DNA from: Oscillospiraceae bacterium
GTDB lineage: Bacteria > Bacillota > Clostridia > Oscillospirales > Oscillospiraceae
Length of the DNA: 64,000 bases
Direction: 5' to 3'
Assembly: GCA_017415425.1 (NCBI GenBank)
Contig: JAFQGT010000020.1
Span: 1 to 64,000 of the forward strand
Below, one piece after another: positions 17,248 to 25,932 of this stretch (its first letter is position 1; every line of letters begins with the position of its first letter). Made by a program: the position numbers and the translations under genes. The notes below the pieces were generated by a model. It had not been told where the DNA came from, did not search any database, and worked only from the letters and a program-made list of their open reading frames with translations.

Positions 17248-17889
17248 ATGAAGAATTTTCACACGACCTCCCTGGCAGATCAGATTTTTGAAAAATTGGA
17301 AAATGACATCATCCACGGCGTCTACCCCCGGGGAGAGATCCTCACGGAACTGAAGCTGGTGGAGCAGCTGGGCGTCAGCCGTACCCCCATCCGGGAAGCG
17401 CTGCGCCGGCTGGAGCAGGAGCGGCTGATCGAGGAGACCGGTAAGGGCTCCCGGGTGCTGGGCATCACCGCCGACGACCTGTTGGATATTATGAATATCC
17501 GGGAGCATATCGAGGGTCTTGCCGCTTACTACGCCTGCCTGAATATGACACCGGAGGACCTGAAAGAGCTGGAGCATATTATGGACCTGCAGGACTTCTA
17601 TTTCTCCAAAGGAGATAAAGAGAGGCTGCGCCAGGCGGACGATATGTTCCACGATACCATTTGCGAGCTGAGTGGCCGTTCGGTCATCCGGGATACGCTG
17701 ATCCCCCTGCATCGGAAGACCCGCCGCTATCGCAGAATCGCTATGGATGACCCAAATCGGCAGCCACGCACTTTGCAGGAGCATAAGGATATTCTGAACG
17801 CTCTGCGGGAGGGCAATCCAGATAAGGCCAGAGAGGTTATGGACCTGCACATCCGAATCGCCAAGGCCCATATGTTGGAGGGATTGTAA
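17248..17889 (+). CDS. GntR-family (FCD subfamily) regulator of the citrate operon
   Basis: 213 residues. The N-terminal winged helix-turn-helix (residues 8-75: LADQIFEKLENDIIHGVYPR, then LVEQLGVSRTPIREALRRLE) is classic GntR. The helical C-terminal FCD domain has the metal/ligand-binding Asp/His residues in ADDMFHDTI, PLHRKTRRYR and LQEHKDILNAL. The family usually senses organic acids and represses its own operon. Position between Re-citrate synthase and aconitase, and the TTGTATACAA site in the operon promoter, suggest feedback by citrate, isocitrate or 2-oxoglutarate. AAGGAGGGG precedes ATG 17248. Confidence 0.9.
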   Translation: MKNFHTTSLADQIFEKLENDIIHGVYPRGEILTELKLVEQLGVSRTPIREALRRLEQERLIEETGKGSRVLGITADDLLDIMNIREHIEGLAAYYACLNMTPEDLKELEHIMDLQDFYFSKGDKERLRQADDMFHDTICELSGRSVIRDTLIPLHRKTRRYRRIAMDDPNRQPRTLQEHKDILNALREGNPDKAREVMDLHIRIAKAHMLEGL

Positions 17890-17890
17890 T

Positions 17891-19819
17891 ATGGGAATGA
17901 CCATTGCACAAAAAATCATTGCCGAGCATAAGCTCAGCGGTGATATGACACCAGGCAGCGAGATCGCACTGCGGATCGACCAGACTCTGACCCAGGATGC
18001 CACCGGCACGATGGCATATCTGGAACTGGAGACTATGGGAATCCCCCGGGTCAAGACAGAGCTCAGCGTTGCCTATGTGGATCACAATACTCTGCAGTCT
18101 GGTTTTGAAAACGCTGATGATCACCGGTACTTGCAAACCGTGGCCGCCAAATATGGCGTATACTTCTCCCGTCCCGGTAACGGCATTTGCCACCAGGTCC
18201 ATCTGGAACGGTTTGGAAAGCCCGGCAAGACCCTCATCGGTTCTGACAGCCACACCCCCACCGGCGGCGGCATCGGTATGCTGGCCTTTGGCGCCGGCGG
18301 CCTGGATGTGGCGGTTGCGATGGGCGGCGGCGCATACTACATCAATATGCCTAAGATGTTCAAGGTGGAGTTGACCGGTAAGCTCAATCCCTATGTGACT
18401 GCCAAAGATGTGAGCCTGGAGCTGCTGCGGATCCTGTCCGTAAAGGGCGGTGTGGGCGCCATCATCGAATGGGGCGGCGAGGGTGTAAATACACTGTCCG
18501 TTCCTGAGCGCGCCACCATTACCAATATGGGTACGGAGCTGGGCGCTACTACTTCCATCTTCCCCTCGGACGAGACCACCCGGGCATTTTTGAAGGCTCA
18601 GGGCAGGGAACAGGACTACCGTCCTTTGAGCAGCGACCCGGATGCAGAATATGACCGGATCATCCCCATCGACCTGTCCGCGCTGAAGCCTATGATCGCC
18701 TGTCCTCACAGCCCCGACAATGTTGTGTCTGTAGAGAGTCTGAAGGGCACAAAGGTGGATCAGGTCTGCATCGGCTCCTGTACAAACTCTTCCTTGCAGG
18801 ATATGCTGAAGGTGGCTGCGATGCTGAAGGGCAAGACTGTCCACCCCTCTGTGAGCTTATCCGTATCTCCCGGCTCCAAGCAGGTGCTGCGGATGCTGGC
18901 TGATTGCGGCGCGTTGAGCCATATTCTGGCCAGCGGCGCAAGAGTACTGGAGTGTGCCTGCGGTCCTTGTATCGGTATGGGTTTCTCTCCCAATTCCGGC
19001 GGTGTGAGCCTGCGTACCTTTAACCGGAACTTCCTGGGTCGCAGCGGCACGAAGGACGGACAGGTTTACCTGGTCTCCCCGGAGACTGCCGTGGCGGCAG
19101 CCCTCACCGGCTACATAACTGACCCCACCACCTTCCAGCCGATGGAACCTGTGGAAATGCCCACAGAGTTTACCATTGACGATTCCGCGGTACTGGCACC
19201 TCTGCCTGCAGAAGAAGCATCGGATGCCCAGGTGCTTCGCGGACCCAATATCAAGGAATTTCCCAAGAGCAAGCCTTTTGAAGATACCTTATCTGCCCAG
19301 CTGGTGCTGAAGGTGGGCGATAATATTACCACAGACCATATTATGCCTGCCGGCGCCAAGATCCTGCCTTACCGCTCCAATATTCCGTTTTTGTCCCAGT
19401 TCTGTTTCCAGGTGTGCGATACCACCTTTGCTGAGCGGGCAAAGGCTGCCGGAGACGGCGTGATCATCGGCGGCAGCAACTATGGACAGGGCTCTTCCCG
19501 GGAGCACGCGGCATTGGTGCCGATGTATCTGGGTGTCCGCTGTGTGATTGCCAAGAGCTTTGCCCGTATCCACGTGGCCAATCTGATCAACGCAGGCATT
19601 CTGCCGCTGACCTTTGCAGATCCCGCGGATTATGATGCGCTGGAACAGGGCAGCAAGCTGGTGTTCAATCATCTGAAGGCCGGTATGCAGAGCGGTAACT
19701 TTGTTATGACCGATGAGACCACCGGCAAGACCTATGCTCTCAAGGGCGAATTTACCCAGCGCCAGCAGCAGATCCTGCTGTGCGGGGGACTTCTCAATTA
19801 CACGAAGGAGAATAGCTAA
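17891..19819 (+). CDS. acnA: Aconitate hydratase
   Basis: 642 residues, the compact clostridial/Aquifex-type aconitase. The 4Fe-4S cysteines lie in IGSCTNSS and ECACGPCIGMG. Other family marks are GSDSHTPTGGGIGMLAFGAGG near residue 117 and the C-terminal swivel-domain motif GSNYGQGSSREHAAL. It interconverts citrate and isocitrate via cis-aconitate in the cytoplasm. It begins one base after the GntR stop codon, behind GGAGGG, and its stop abuts the isocitrate dehydrogenase start codon, so the three are translationally linked. Confidence 0.93.
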   Translation: MGMTIAQKIIAEHKLSGDMTPGSEIALRIDQTLTQDATGTMAYLELETMGIPRVKTELSVAYVDHNTLQSGFENADDHRYLQTVAAKYGVYFSRPGNGICHQVHLERFGKPGKTLIGSDSHTPTGGGIGMLAFGAGGLDVAVAMGGGAYYINMPKMFKVELTGKLNPYVTAKDVSLELLRILSVKGGVGAIIEWGGEGVNTLSVPERATITNMGTELGATTSIFPSDETTRAFLKAQGREQDYRPLSSDPDAEYDRIIPIDLSALKPMIACPHSPDNVVSVESLKGTKVDQVCIGSCTNSSLQDMLKVAAMLKGKTVHPSVSLSVSPGSKQVLRMLADCGALSHILASGARVLECACGPCIGMGFSPNSGGVSLRTFNRNFLGRSGTKDGQVYLVSPETAVAAALTGYITDPTTFQPMEPVEMPTEFTIDDSAVLAPLPAEEASDAQVLRGPNIKEFPKSKPFEDTLSAQLVLKVGDNITTDHIMPAGAKILPYRSNIPFLSQFCFQVCDTTFAERAKAAGDGVIIGGSNYGQGSSREHAALVPMYLGVRCVIAKSFARIHVANLINAGILPLTFADPADYDALEQGSKLVFNHLKAGMQSGNFVMTDETTGKTYALKGEFTQRQQQILLCGGLLNYTKENS

Positions 19820-20932
19820 ATGGAACAGTTGGAACAGGCGTTGGCTCATTTCAAAACCTTGCTGGAGGATCAGTTCCGGCGTTTGGAAACGATGGATAAG
19901 CCCAAGAAGGACTTTGCCTCAATGGATACCATCACCATCGGCATTGCCCCCGGTGACGGCATCGGCCCCATCATTACCGGTCAGGCTGCCCGGATTCTGG
20001 AGCATCTGCTATCGAAAGAGATCGCCTCCGGCAAGGTGGTGATCAAGCATATCGAGGGACTGACCATCGAAAACCGCATCGCATTGAATCAGGCTGTGCC
20101 TACAGATGTGCTGGAACAAATCAAGACCTGCGATGTGCTGCTGAAAGGCCCTACCACCACCCCCAACGGCGGCAATATGGAAAGCGCCAATGTGACGCTG
20201 CGCCGGGAGCTGGATTTGTACGCCAATGTGCGTCCGGTATCCATTCCGGAGGAGGGTATCGACTGGATGTTCTATCGGGAGAATACCGAGGGCGAGTATG
20301 TGCTGGGAAGCAAGGGCATTGATCTGCCCGGTATGGCGGTGGATTTTAAGGTGACTACCGATGCAGGCACCCGCCGGATCATCAAGGCTGCTTTTGACTA
20401 TGCCCAACAGAACGGCAAGACCAAGGTAACTGTGGTTACCAAGGCCAACATTATGAAGAAGACCGACGGCAAATTCTCCGCCATCTTCCAGCAGATCGCC
20501 GCTGAATACCCGGAGATCACCACCGATGAGTACTACATTGATATTATGACAGCCAAGCTGCTGGACACCCGGGTGCGTAATCAGTTCCAGGTGTTTGTGA
20601 TGCCCAACCTGTACGGTGATATCATCACCGATGAAGCCGCTCAGATCCAGGGTGGTATCGGCACTGCCGGCAGCGCCAATATCGGTGATCAGTACGCAAT
20701 GTTTGAAGCCATCCACGGCTCAGCTCCCAGAATGCTGGAGCGGGGAATGGGCGATTATGCCAATCCCTCCAGTGTGATCAAGGCGGCAGCGATGCTGCTG
20801 CGGCATATCTGTATGCCGGAGAAAGCACAGAAGCTGGAGACGGCGCTGGAGACCTGTCCCATTGCGGTCACCGGAACTACCGACGGCCCTACCGCCGCGG
20901 AGTATACCGATACACTGCTGAAGTTGATGTAA
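19820..20932 (+). CDS. Isocitrate dehydrogenase (NAD-type, isocitrate/isopropylmalate family)
   Basis: 370 residues of the beta-decarboxylating dehydrogenase family: IAPGDGIGPIITGQ, LKGPTTTPNGGNMESANVTL, RRELDLYANVRPV, FYRENTEGEYV, and the metal/cofactor segment MPNLYGDIITDEAAQIQGG. It should oxidise isocitrate to 2-oxoglutarate, completing an oxidative route to glutamate. The short length and family branch suggest NAD rather than NADP, but this is not proven. The first 30 residues (MEQLEQALAHFKTLLEDQFRRL) are an unusual amphipathic helical extension. ATG 19820 follows the aconitase TAA directly, with GAAGGAG upstream. Confidence 0.87.
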   Translation: MEQLEQALAHFKTLLEDQFRRLETMDKPKKDFASMDTITIGIAPGDGIGPIITGQAARILEHLLSKEIASGKVVIKHIEGLTIENRIALNQAVPTDVLEQIKTCDVLLKGPTTTPNGGNMESANVTLRRELDLYANVRPVSIPEEGIDWMFYRENTEGEYVLGSKGIDLPGMAVDFKVTTDAGTRRIIKAAFDYAQQNGKTKVTVVTKANIMKKTDGKFSAIFQQIAAEYPEITTDEYYIDIMTAKLLDTRVRNQFQVFVMPNLYGDIITDEAAQIQGGIGTAGSANIGDQYAMFEAIHGSAPRMLERGMGDYANPSSVIKAAAMLLRHICMPEKAQKLETALETCPIAVTGTTDGPTAAEYTDTLLKLM

Positions 20933-20936
20933 AACA

Positions 20937-20967
20937 AACAGGGGCACGCTTGCTGCGTGCCCCTGTT
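20937..20967 (+). terminator. Terminator of the citrate operon
   Basis: AACAGGGGCACGC (20937-20949) and GCGTGCCCCTGTT (20955-20967) form a perfect 13-bp stem with a 5-nt loop, immediately after the isocitrate dehydrogenase stop. Confidence 0.85.
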
Positions 20968-20982
20968 ACTGTAGATTGAGCC

Positions 20983-21039
20983 AAAAGAAATAGCCCTTAA
21001 CTGATTCCTAAGTCTCATCAGTTAAGGGCTATTTCTTTT
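20983..21039. terminator. 23-bp terminator stem of the small transcript
   Basis: The arms at 20983-21005 and 21017-21039 (core AAATAGCCCTTAACTGAT and its complement) are perfectly complementary, with an 11-nt loop and A/T ends, so the element is symmetrical and could act in both directions. Confidence 0.85.
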
Positions 21040-21243
21040 CGATCTTAGTATCTAACATCATTGGTTAACCTCTCTTTCTACAGGCTCGACGTACTTTCCG
21101 TCTTTAACGAAATCCATTCCGAAACATCATTTCTTTTCTGACTCTTCCATCATACTCCAAGTGAGTGTACTTATATGTTGGAACATTTCCCGGACGAAAA
21201 GTTAGTCTTGAAGGTTTCTTAGTACATTGGTATCACCCTTTCT
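20983..21243 (-). ncRNA. Unassigned small transcript unit with its own promoter and terminator
   Basis: A strong promoter (TTGAAA, 17 bp, TATATT; 21278-21250) starts a minus-strand transcript of about 260 nt that ends in a 23-bp perfect terminator stem at 20983-21039. No long reading frame is present. The interior carries structured-looking segments such as GACGGAAAGTACGTC and GAAATGATGTTTC. One tiny frame, 21117-21058, would encode MDFVKDGKYVEPVEREVNQ. I cannot match it by eye to 6S, tmRNA, RNase P, SRP or a riboswitch. The raiA family of structured RNAs in Clostridia is one candidate to test. The small peptide may be real or chance. Confidence 0.55.
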
Positions 21244-21249
21244 GACTGT

Positions 21250-21278
21250 AATATATCATAAGGAAGCGGTGTTTTCAA
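21250..21278 (-). promoter_or_regulatory. Promoter of the small transcript
   Basis: On the minus strand TTGAAA (21278-21273) and TATATT (21255-21250) are separated by 17 bp. The expected start is near 21243. Confidence 0.65.
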
Positions 21279-21392
21279 GAGGGAAAGATGTACAAAATAA
21301 ATGAAAAGAACTTGTGAAATGTGCAGAAATTGTGCAAAGTGCCACAAAAGGAATTGACAGAACACAGACAGAAGTGATACAATAAATATGTT

Positions 21393-21413
21393 GGGCGGCC
21401 TTTTTGGCCGCCC
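21393..21413. terminator. GC-rich hairpin downstream of mntP
   Basis: GGGCGGCC-TTTTT-GGCCGCCC forms an 8-bp stem 19 bp after the mntP stop codon on the minus strand. The minus-strand tail is AACATATTTATTG, not a clean T-run, so terminator function is likely but not certain. Confidence 0.5.
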
Positions 21414-21431
21414 ATTGTTATGCATTTATTT

Positions 21432-22004
21432 TCACAGAATACCCAGATGCTCCAGCAGGATCTTCACACCCAGAAAAATCAGGATCACACCGCCAGCTAC
21501 CTGCGCCTTTTTCTCGAACTTGTCCCCGAATACGCTGCCGATTTTTACACCGGCGGCAGACAGGGAGAAGGTGACCAATGCGATCAGGCCAACAGCTACC
21601 CAGATGTTTACATTACCGGCCATCGCCAGGGAAATACCTACTGCCAGCGCATCAATGGAAGTAGCCACCGCCATTGTAAACATCATTTTGAAAGACAGAT
21701 TGCAGTCGCATTCGCAACTGTTTTTTTCTTCTTTGCTGCAGGCTTCCTTCAGCATATTGATGCCGATGATCGCCAGTAGCCCAAAGGCGACCCAATGGTC
21801 GATATTTTGAATAGCAGCAGCAAACAGGCTGCCCAACAGAAAGCCAATTAGGGGCATCAGCCCCTGAAACCCGCCAAACCAGCTGCCGCAGGTGACCATA
21901 GCCTTGCCGCTTGCTTTTTTCATACACAGACCCTTACAGACAGAGACGGCAAAGGCATCCATACTCAGACCGATCGCCAGAATAAACAGTTCTCCAAAAC
22001 CCAT
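21432..22004 (-). CDS. mntP: Putative manganese efflux pump MntP
   Basis: 190 residues, six predicted membrane helices and the two conserved DAxA repeats of the MntP family (LSMDAFAVSVCKG near the start and ATSIDALAVGISLA in the second half). MntP exports Mn2+ to avoid toxicity. The loop between the halves carries the cysteine-rich CECDC, unusual and perhaps metal-binding. I chose ATG 22004 because GGAGG lies 5 bp before it; an alternative TTG four codons upstream overlaps that site. No yybP-ykoY manganese riboswitch is evident directly upstream, where a small gene lies 24 bp away. Confidence 0.92.
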   Translation of the reverse strand: MGFGELFILAIGLSMDAFAVSVCKGLCMKKASGKAMVTCGSWFGGFQGLMPLIGFLLGSLFAAAIQNIDHWVAFGLLAIIGINMLKEACSKEEKNSCECDCNLSFKMMFTMAVATSIDALAVGISLAMAGNVNIWVAVGLIALVTFSLSAAGVKIGSVFGDKFEKKAQVAGGVILIFLGVKILLEHLGIL

Positions 22005-22028
22005 AAAAACCTCCAAGTCGTTTGTAGA

Positions 22029-22265
22029 TTAAAACCAGCTTTCCAGAATGGACAAGATCTGGGTTTCATAATCACCCTCAAATTCCTCTTGACGGCCGGC
22101 TGTACGAACATTGCTTTCCGCGCCTCGTTCCGGTTCTGGGTATTCCCAGATATGATAAGAAAGACCTCGGTGGATAAAGTCGATGGTGCCGCAATCGACT
22201 TCCTCCTGATAGGTATAGGCGATGTGATGGCGGCGCAAAAAATCCTGAATACACTTTAAGCGCAT
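22029..22265 (-). CDS. Small hypothetical protein, 78 aa
   Basis: I do not recognise a named family. It is a soluble 78-residue protein (MRLKCIQDFLRRHHIAYTYQ ... DYETQILSILESWF), of the kind that carries a short alpha/beta fold. It sits 24 bp upstream of mntP in the same direction and probably shares its transcript. GGAGGGCCCGGT precedes the ATG. Function unknown. Confidence 0.7.
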   Translation of the reverse strand: MRLKCIQDFLRRHHIAYTYQEEVDCGTIDFIHRGLSYHIWEYPEPERGAESNVRTAGRQEEFEGDYETQILSILESWF

Positions 22266-22373
22266 ACCGGGCCCTCCCTTGTGATCAGTATTGTGTTTCT
22301 AACCAATTTTTATTATAATGGGCATAGTGAAAAGTGCAAGCCTTAATTTACAATAAAAAGCGGGAGTGAGCTT

Positions 22374-22808
22374 ATGACAAAGCAGACAATACAGATGGCA
22401 TTACGACAGATTGAAGCGGGAAGTATCGTCTGTGCGGCTATCCGGGAGGGAGAGATCATTGCTTTCCATACCGGCAGAGGCGTTGCTCCGGTGCTGCAAA
22501 TGTACCAACAGGGACAACTGGCCGGTAGTATTCTGGTGGATAAGGTAGTAGGCAAAGCGGCTGCAATGGTGATGACCCGGGGCGGTGTTGTGGGCTGCCA
22601 CGCTGTGACGATGAGCAAGGCTGCGCTGCAATGGTTTCAGCAGCAGAGAATACAGATAACCTATGACTATTTGACAGAATATATCGTCAACCGAACCGGT
22701 GACGGAATGTGTCCAATGGAACAGACAGTGCTGAACCTGCAGGATGACAGCCGGATCGTCTCGGTTTTGGAAGAAAAACTTTCTCAGTTAAGAGACTCAA
22801 AACAGTAA
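22374..22808 (+). CDS. DUF1893 domain protein
   Basis: 144 residues matching the DUF1893 family: SIVCAAIREGEIIAFHTGRG near the start, LAGSILVDKVVGKAAAMVM, and the C-terminal GDGMCPMEQTVL. The fold is related to cytidine deaminases, with a conserved cysteine in the CPME segment; no activity is established. The gene is monocistronic, with GGGAGTGAG before ATG 22374 and a strong terminator after it. Confidence 0.85.
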   Translation: MTKQTIQMALRQIEAGSIVCAAIREGEIIAFHTGRGVAPVLQMYQQGQLAGSILVDKVVGKAAAMVMTRGGVVGCHAVTMSKAALQWFQQQRIQITYDYLTEYIVNRTGDGMCPMEQTVLNLQDDSRIVSVLEEKLSQLRDSKQ

Positions 22809-22822
22809 AATGATCCTATAAG

Positions 22823-22856
22823 AAAAGCCGAAGAAGCAGTTGCTTCTTCGGCTTTT
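22823..22856. terminator. Bidirectional terminator between DUF1893 gene and ileS
   Basis: AAAAGCCGAAGAAGC (22823-22837) and GCTTCTTCGGCTTTT (22842-22856) form a perfect 15-bp stem with a 4-nt loop and A/T tails on both sides, between convergent genes. Confidence 0.9.
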
Positions 22857-22864
22857 TGGCTATT

Positions 22865-25657
22865 TTACAGTTCAATGTCCATTTGACAGATCACGGCAGC
22901 ACAGCGCTTGCACAGGCCGTTTTCGTCTGCCTCGGTAGAGTGCATCCAGCAGCGGGGACACTTCTCACCACGTGCCTCGGTGACACCGATAGTGAGCTCG
23001 GGCAGATTCGTACCGGTACCAACGGTAGCGCCCTCCTGAGCGGCCTCCCAATCGCAGGAGGAGACGATGAAGATCTCAGCCAGGTTCACACCGCAGCAGG
23101 CTGCCTTCAGGTCGGCATCCTGAGTGTCCAGGCTCACGTGAGCTTCCAGAGCCTTACCGATCCGCTTGTCAGCACGGGCAACCTCCAAAACGCCGTTGAC
23201 ATCCTGGCGCAGCTTCATAATAGTGGCCCACTTATTCATAGCGGCCTCATCCAGCGCATAGGCGTCAAAACTCTCAGGCATCTGGTTCAGCAGGACATTC
23301 CGGACGTCGTCACCCTCGCGGTGGGGCATTGCCTGCCAGATTTCGTCACAGGTGAAGGCCAGAATGGGTGCAAACAGCTTTGCCATCGCATCCAGGATCA
23401 AGAACAAGGCTGTCTGTGCGGAGCGGCGGCGAAGGCCGTCCTTAGCCTCACAGTACAGGCGGTCCTTCAGAATATCCAGATAGAAGGAACTCAGCTCCAC
23501 CACGCAGAAATCGTTGATGGCGTGAGAAACCACGTGGAACTCATAGCTGTTGTAGGCCTTGCGGCAGATTTGCACCAGCTGATCCAGCTTGGTCATTGCC
23601 CATTTGTCCAGTTCTTCCATCTGCTGAGCGGGAACCAGATTGTTGGGATCGAATTCATCCAGGTTACCCAGGCAGTAACGGGCGGTGTTCCGGAACTTCA
23701 GATAGTTCTGAGCGATCTGCTTGAAAATCTCCTTGGAGCAGCGCACATCCACGTGATAATCGGTGGAGGCGGACCACAGACGGACAATATCCGCGCCGAA
23801 GTCCTTAATGAGGTCGGCAGGATCTACGCCGTTGCCCAGGGACTTGTGCATAGCGCGGCCCTGGCCGTCTACCACCCAGCCGTGGGTCAGCACCTGACGG
23901 AAGGGAGCACCCTTGTCCAGCGCGCCCACAGAGGTCAGCAGACTGGACTGGAACCAACCGCGGTACTGGTCGGCACCCTCCAGATATACATCTGCAGGCC
24001 ACAGTTCGGGGGTGTCCTTCATTAAGGATGCAAAGTGGGTGGAACCGGAGTCGAACCAGCAGTCCAGCGTATCGGTTTCCTTCTGGAAGGTCTTGCCGCC
24101 GCAATGGGGGCAGGTAAAATTCTCGGGAACCAGCTCCATAGCGTCCTTCTCGAACCAAATGTTGGAGCCGTGCTCATCGAACAGCGCAGAGATCTTGGCG
24201 ATAGAGTCGGGGGTAGAGACCGGCTTGCCGCAATCCTGGCAGTAGAACACAGGAATGGGCAGACCCCAACGGCGCTGACGGGAGATACACCAGTCGGCCC
24301 GCTCACGGATCATAGAAACCATTCGCTCGCCGCCCCAGCCGGGGAACCACTGAACATTCTCGATAGCTTCAATGGCCTGATCCTTGAAGGATTCTACAGA
24401 GCAGAACCACTGAGGTGTGGCTCTGAAAATGACCGGCTTCTTGCAGCGGTCGTGGTGGGGATAGGAGTGGACGATCTGCTCGGAAGCGAACAGCATACCG
24501 CTTTCCTTCATATCCGCCAGGATCACAGGGTTGGACTCTTCGGTCTTCAATCCAGCGTATTTACCGGCATAATCGGTGTGACGGCCGTAGTCGTCTACAG
24601 GTACTACCAGCTCCATACCGTAACGCATACAGGTTTGGTAGTCATCGGCACCAAAGCCGGGAGCTGTGTGGACACAGCCGGTACCGCTGTCCATAGTAAC
24701 ATACTCCGCATTCACCAGACGGGAGGTCTTGTCCAGGAAGGGGTGCTTAGCCAGCATATTCTCAAAGAACTGACCGGGGAAGGTTGCCAGGATCTGGTAG
24801 CTGGTGTAGCAGCCCATACCCATAACTTTCTCGCACAAAGCCTCTGCCACAATGAAGGTCTCATCACTGTAGTCGGGCTTTACCAGCACATAGTTATCTC
24901 TGGGGTGCAGGCAGATGGCCATATTACCGGGGAGCGTCCAGATGGTAGTGGTCCAGATGACGAAGAAGGTCTTGGACAGATCAAAATCAGACAGCTTACC
25001 CAGATCGTCCACCACAGGGAACTTTACATACACAGAGGTACAAGGATCGTTCTGATACTCAATGTCAGCCTCTGCAACAGCGGTGGCACAGAAGGGACAC
25101 CAGGTCACAGGCTTCAGACCCTTGTAGATATAGCCCTTGTCAAACATCCGGCCAAAAACCTTGACCTCCTGGGCCTCAAAATGCTTATCCATTGTGCGAT
25201 ATGGATGTTCCCAATCGCCCACCACGCCCAGGCGGCGGAAACCGGCCATCTGCTTCTGGATAAAGTCCTCAGCAAATTCCTCACAGGCCTTCCGGAATTC
25301 GGGTACAGTCATATCCTTGTTGAGTTTCCGCTTGGAGTTTTCGATGGCTCTTTCAATAGGCAGACCGTGATTGTCCCAGCCGGGCACATAGGGGGTATAG
25401 TGACCCATCATAGCCTGGCTGCGGACGATAAAGTCCTTCAAAGTCTTATTCAGTGCGTGACCCATATGGATATAGCCGTTGGAGAAGGGAGGGCCGTCGT
25501 GGAGAACAAAGGGGGGCAGATCCTTGTTCTTTTCCAGCAGCAGGTTGTAAAGATCCTGCTGATTCCAGCGCTCCAGCATACCCGGCTCCCGGGCAGGCAG
25601 ACCGGCCTTCATAGGGAAGTCGGTCTTGGGGGTGATAATGGTGTTTTTAAATTCCAT
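22865..25657 (-). CDS. ileS: Isoleucyl-tRNA synthetase
   Basis: 930 residues, a full-length bacterial IleRS. The class I signatures are the HIGH-like NGYIHMGHAL near residue 60 and the KMSKS-like AMHKSLGN near residue 600. The editing domain lies between, with TAPGFGADD. The C-terminal zinc finger (CPRCW and CKRC) identifies the zinc-containing bacterial subtype. It charges tRNA-Ile in the cytoplasm. A T-box leader lies directly upstream, so expression should rise when tRNA-Ile is uncharged. It is transcribed on its own behind that leader, after divIVA. Confidence 0.97.
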   Translation of the reverse strand: MEFKNTIITPKTDFPMKAGLPAREPGMLERWNQQDLYNLLLEKNKDLPPFVLHDGPPFSNGYIHMGHALNKTLKDFIVRSQAMMGHYTPYVPGWDNHGLPIERAIENSKRKLNKDMTVPEFRKACEEFAEDFIQKQMAGFRRLGVVGDWEHPYRTMDKHFEAQEVKVFGRMFDKGYIYKGLKPVTWCPFCATAVAEADIEYQNDPCTSVYVKFPVVDDLGKLSDFDLSKTFFVIWTTTIWTLPGNMAICLHPRDNYVLVKPDYSDETFIVAEALCEKVMGMGCYTSYQILATFPGQFFENMLAKHPFLDKTSRLVNAEYVTMDSGTGCVHTAPGFGADDYQTCMRYGMELVVPVDDYGRHTDYAGKYAGLKTEESNPVILADMKESGMLFASEQIVHSYPHHDRCKKPVIFRATPQWFCSVESFKDQAIEAIENVQWFPGWGGERMVSMIRERADWCISRQRRWGLPIPVFYCQDCGKPVSTPDSIAKISALFDEHGSNIWFEKDAMELVPENFTCPHCGGKTFQKETDTLDCWFDSGSTHFASLMKDTPELWPADVYLEGADQYRGWFQSSLLTSVGALDKGAPFRQVLTHGWVVDGQGRAMHKSLGNGVDPADLIKDFGADIVRLWSASTDYHVDVRCSKEIFKQIAQNYLKFRNTARYCLGNLDEFDPNNLVPAQQMEELDKWAMTKLDQLVQICRKAYNSYEFHVVSHAINDFCVVELSSFYLDILKDRLYCEAKDGLRRRSAQTALFLILDAMAKLFAPILAFTCDEIWQAMPHREGDDVRNVLLNQMPESFDAYALDEAAMNKWATIMKLRQDVNGVLEVARADKRIGKALEAHVSLDTQDADLKAACCGVNLAEIFIVSSCDWEAAQEGATVGTGTNLPELTIGVTEARGEKCPRCWMHSTEADENGLCKRCAAVICQMDIEL

Positions 25658-25682
25658 TGGATTGTAACCTCCATATAATATT

Positions 25683-25915
25683 CAAAAAAAGATGCCTTTG
25701 TCCCTTATAATAAGAGACAAAGGCATATAACCTCTGCGGTACCACTCTTGTTCCGGCAAGAAACCGGCACTTGATCGCGCTGTATCGGGCGCACCCGGCG
25801 CAGCCTACTGTGGTTCGGTGCGCCGCTCCGAGGGGATATGAATACCTGCGCCTGCTGCTTCGCACCAAATAGCAGCTCTCTGAAAGGCGGGGAGGGATTC
25901 ACCTGTCCTCATCTA
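25683..25915 (-). promoter_or_regulatory. T-box leader of ileS
   Basis: The minus strand carries the diagnostic T-box AGAGTGGTACCGCAGAGGTT (25748-25729) followed by a terminator stem, ATGCCTTTGTC/GACAAAGGCAT (25726-25716 and 25702-25692), and a run of T. The upstream stem I region is long and GC-rich. ATC and ATT triplets, both isoleucine codons, occur in its GGTATTCATATCCCC segment, which is the probable specifier loop; I cannot fix which triplet is used. Uncharged tRNA-Ile should favour read-through into ileS. Confidence 0.92.
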
Positions 25916-25932
25916 CGCGTTGGGATATAAAT

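Noticed and set aside
21058..21117. 19-codon frame MDFVKDGKYVEPVEREVNQ as an independent gene
   Set aside because: Too short to support alone and no clear AGGAGG; kept only as a possible peptide within the unassigned transcript.
24035..25678. Plus-strand open frame of 547 codons opposite ileS
   Set aside because: It mirrors a highly conserved synthetase gene, has no ribosome site, and its translation is low-complexity His/Gly/Val-rich text typical of antisense frames.
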